A model generated the notes under the pieces. It saw only the letters and a list, made by a program, of their open reading frames with translations. It was not told the DNA's origin and did not search any database. Shown one piece after another: positions 62,320-64,000 of a DNA stretch of 64,000 bases (positions are counted from its first letter, which is position 1; every line of letters starts with the position of its first letter). The position numbers were made by a program, and so were the translations under genes. The stretch spans positions 26,387 to 90,386 of the forward strand of contig DCHF01000051.1 in the NCBI GenBank assembly GCA_002315555.1. The letters are read 5' to 3'. Source of the DNA: Lachnospiraceae bacterium UBA1759 (GTDB lineage Bacteria; Bacillota; Clostridia; Lachnospirales; Lachnospiraceae).

Positions 62320-64000
62320 ATGAAAAAGAAAAACAGGGACCTGATCCGCGAGGTGAAGAAGTCCTTTGGCCGGTTTATGGCGATCCTTTCGATCGTACTG
62401 ATCGGTGTGGCCTTTTTTGCCGGCGTGTGCGCGTCGCCGCATAACATGCGGGCGACGGCGGATAAGTATTTTGATGATAATAAACTATGCGATATTCGGC
62501 TCGTTTCATCGATCGGTTTTACGGACGATGATTTAGACGCAATTTGTGCGGAAAACGATTTAAAGGGCGTTTTTGGCGCTTATAAGATGGATGTGCTGGT
62601 GCGCCGCGATGAGAACGAAAATCAGGCGGTAGCGGCGCTGGCATCGATCCCGGAGGACCTGACGGACGGGAATGAAAATTATCTGAACCGGTTCCGGATC
62701 TACGACGGCCGTCTTCCGGAAAAGGAGGACGAGTGTGTGGTTCGCGTGACTACTGCGCGGAGCCAGCCGCTTAAGGTGGGTGATGTCCTCACGCTGTCCT
62801 CGGGAACATCGGACCCGCTTTCGGACAGCCTCACGATCACGGAGATGACCGTCGTCGGCATTGTTTACGTCCCGACCAGCATTTCCTTCGGCCTGGGCTC
62901 CACAAGCATCGGAAACGGCAGCGTGTCGTATCTGATGTGGCTTCCCGAATCTGCGTTCAAGTCCGATTATTACACGAACGTGTACGTCACGGTCGATGGT
63001 GCCTCCGACCTCGACACCTTCTCCGATGCCTATTTTGAAAAAGTGGCACCGGTCGTTGAGGCCATGGAGCGGCTCGGCGCGGAGCGAATCGCGGCAAGGA
63101 CCGATGAGATCCGGACCGAGGTCACGGACACGGTCGTCGAGGAGGTCACCAGGGAAGTGACGGAGCAGGTGACGGAGGAAGTGGAAAAGGCCGTGAAGGA
63201 GGGCATCGAGGAAACGGTGCTCACAGAGGTCGAGGATGCCGTAAAAGAAGGCATTGAGGATGCGGTGCGCGAAGAAGTCGAGAAGGCGGTGCGCGAGGGC
63301 ATCGAAGAGGCGGTGCAGACCGCTGTTCGTTCCGCGGTGCGCGAAGGCATCGAAAGCGCAACGTTGACTGCGGTACAGAGCGCGGTGAAGGAGGGCATCG
63401 AAACGGCAACGATGGCCGCGGTGAGGACCGAAGTGCAAAGGGGCATTGAAAGCTCCGTTCTGGCGGCGGTTCAGGCCGGTGTTCGATCGCAGCTGGAGAC
63501 GGAGACACGCGAGGCGGTGATTGAAAATGTAAAGGCGGCCATTGCAGCAAGCGTCCGAGCGGAAGTGACGGCACAGGTCACGGCAGCGGTCGAGGCTGAC
63601 CCGATGTCCGCATATCTTACCGAAGAACAGAAGGCCGCATTGATTTCTCAGCAGGTGGAGGCGGCTTACCACGCAGCATACATAGCTGCGGAAAGTCAGT
63701 ACCTGGATGCGCAGGTGGAAGCGGCGTACCCGTCCGCATTGGAAACTGCGATGAGCACGTATTACGATGCAGCGGTGGAATCGGCTTATCCGGCAGCGCT
63801 TGAGTCTGCGATGACGGCAAATTTCGAAACGACCGTAAACGAGCAGTACCCGGCAGCGCTGGAGACGGCGATGGCGGAAAATTACGAAAAGACGGTCGCG
63901 GAGCAGTATCCGGCGGCGCTTGAAAAGGCGCTTTCCGAGAATCTTGAAAAGACTGTAAAAGAGCAGTATCCGGCGGCGCTGGAGACGGCGATGGAGGAGA
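62320..64000 (+). CDS. FtsX-type ABC permease with giant repeat-rich extracellular domain (incomplete)
   Basis: ATG 62320 is 5 bases after the ATPase stop; the frame is open for 560 codons to the window edge. MKKKNRDLIREVKKSFGRFMAILSIVLIGVAFFAGV is the cytoplasmic start and first membrane helix. A MacB-like extracellular part follows (FRIYDGRLPEKEDECVV, LKVGDVLTL). From about residue 260 the sequence becomes helical. Six 16-residue repeats stand at residues 291-386, and after a linker at least five 20-residue repeats begin at residue 448. FtsX permeases normally have a compact extracellular domain; this insertion is unusual. The remaining membrane helices must lie beyond the window. Confidence 0.9.
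   Translation, partial: MKKKNRDLIREVKKSFGRFMAILSIVLIGVAFFAGVCASPHNMRATADKYFDDNKLCDIRLVSSIGFTDDDLDAICAENDLKGVFGAYKMDVLVRRDENENQAVAALASIPEDLTDGNENYLNRFRIYDGRLPEKEDECVVRVTTARSQPLKVGDVLTLSSGTSDPLSDSLTITEMTVVGIVYVPTSISFGLGSTSIGNGSVSYLMWLPESAFKSDYYTNVYVTVDGASDLDTFSDAYFEKVAPVVEAMERLGAERIAARTDEIRTEVTDTVVEEVTREVTEQVTEEVEKAVKEGIEETVLTEVEDAVKEGIEDAVREEVEKAVREGIEEAVQTAVRSAVREGIESATLTAVQSAVKEGIETATMAAVRTEVQRGIESSVLAAVQAGVRSQLETETREAVIENVKAAIAASVRAEVTAQVTAAVEADPMSAYLTEEQKAALISQQVEAAYHAAYIAAESQYLDAQVEAAYPSALETAMSTYYDAAVESAYPAALESAMTANFETTVNEQYPAALETAMAENYEKTVAEQYPAALEKALSENLEKTVKEQYPAALETAMEE
63190..63477 (+). repeat. Six 48-bp (16-residue) tandem repeats in the permease
   Basis: Units start at 63190, 63238, 63286, 63334, 63382 and 63430. 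Consensus AV(K/R)EGIE-x-A-V-x-x-x-V-x-x. All are in frame with no gaps. Confidence 0.9.
63661..64000 (+). repeat. 60-bp (20-residue) tandem repeats in the permease, running off the window
   Basis: Units start at 63661 (degenerate), 63721, 63781, 63841, 63901 and 63961, each exactly 60 bases. Core EQYPAALETAM with AENYEKTV around it. Confidence 0.92.

Noticed and set aside
62560..63672. 370-codon open frame on the minus strand
   Set aside because: Antisense of the repeat-rich permease; its His/Arg/Leu-rich product is the expected shadow of Ala/Glu/Val repeats. No ribosome site fits.
63190..64000. Tandem repeats as a CRISPR array
   Set aside because: Units are contiguous, in frame and protein-coding, without unique spacers.

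Overview
The window looks like a chromosomal stretch of a moderately GC-rich Firmicute of the class Clostridia, most likely Lachnospiraceae-like (inference from gene content, no marker gene is present). The reasons are strong AGGAGG-type ribosome sites, sigma-A promoters of the TTGACA-17-TATAAT kind, a T-box leader, lipoproteins with Cys lipoboxes, three MATE exporters, and sugar ABC transporters without their own ATPase. No rRNA, tRNA, CRISPR array, insertion sequence or prophage gene was seen. Genes are densely packed on both strands.

Layout: 1-4390 holds two tandem serine beta-lactamase-family genes (the first cut by the window edge), an L-ribulokinase (araB) and a DUF1294/PI-PLC fusion. 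4550-8352 is sbcD-sbcC. 8503-13545 carries a class-I glutamine amidotransferase-type hydrolase, a MATE exporter, a repeat-bearing lipoprotein, a methyltransferase and a sulfatase. On the minus strand, 17123-13665 is a GH78-type rhamnosidase followed by a MATE exporter. 17659-22090 has an RNA methyltransferase, a YcxB-like protein, a DIP1984-like protein, a GH18 glycosidase and a DUF3783 protein. 22074-32714 is a housekeeping and accessory mix: dipeptidase, SDR plus AAA ATPase, MATE, exoA-DUF362, a CinA-type amidase, a lactonase-fold protein, an MBL hydrolase, an isolated 69-residue protein and a GPH sugar symporter. 32768-38195 holds a PIG-L deacetylase, a GH13 glucosidase, an alpha/beta hydrolase and an NAD-salvage pair. 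38267-40209 is an SSS-family symporter under a T-box. 40448-49033 holds an amidohydrolase, an XRE-TPR regulator with an overlapping small ORF, a two-lobed alpha/beta hydrolase, an acyl-CoA synthetase, a LOG protein, an OYE-type flavoenzyme and a nucleoside hydrolase.

The clearest functional unit is 49264-61345: two sugar ABC permeases, a lipoprotein binding protein, a GH38 alpha-mannosidase, a GntR/LacI-type regulator, a ROK kinase, a second GH38 enzyme and a DUF624 membrane protein. Together they read as import, cleavage and phosphorylation of alpha-mannosides (possibly host or yeast N-glycan fragments). The window ends in an ABC exporter: an ATPase and the start of an FtsX-type permease whose extracellular part is built from striking 16-residue and then 20-residue tandem repeats.

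The most interesting non-coding signal is a 26-bp imperfect palindrome, 22/26 identical, that sits at exactly the same place inside two distant promoters: that of the T-box-controlled symporter and that of the acyl-CoA synthetase. Other regulatory signals are two TGATATATCA palindromes around the mannoside transporter promoter, a helically phased run of GTGAA repeats before the ABC exporter, and long structured hairpins inside the mannoside operon.
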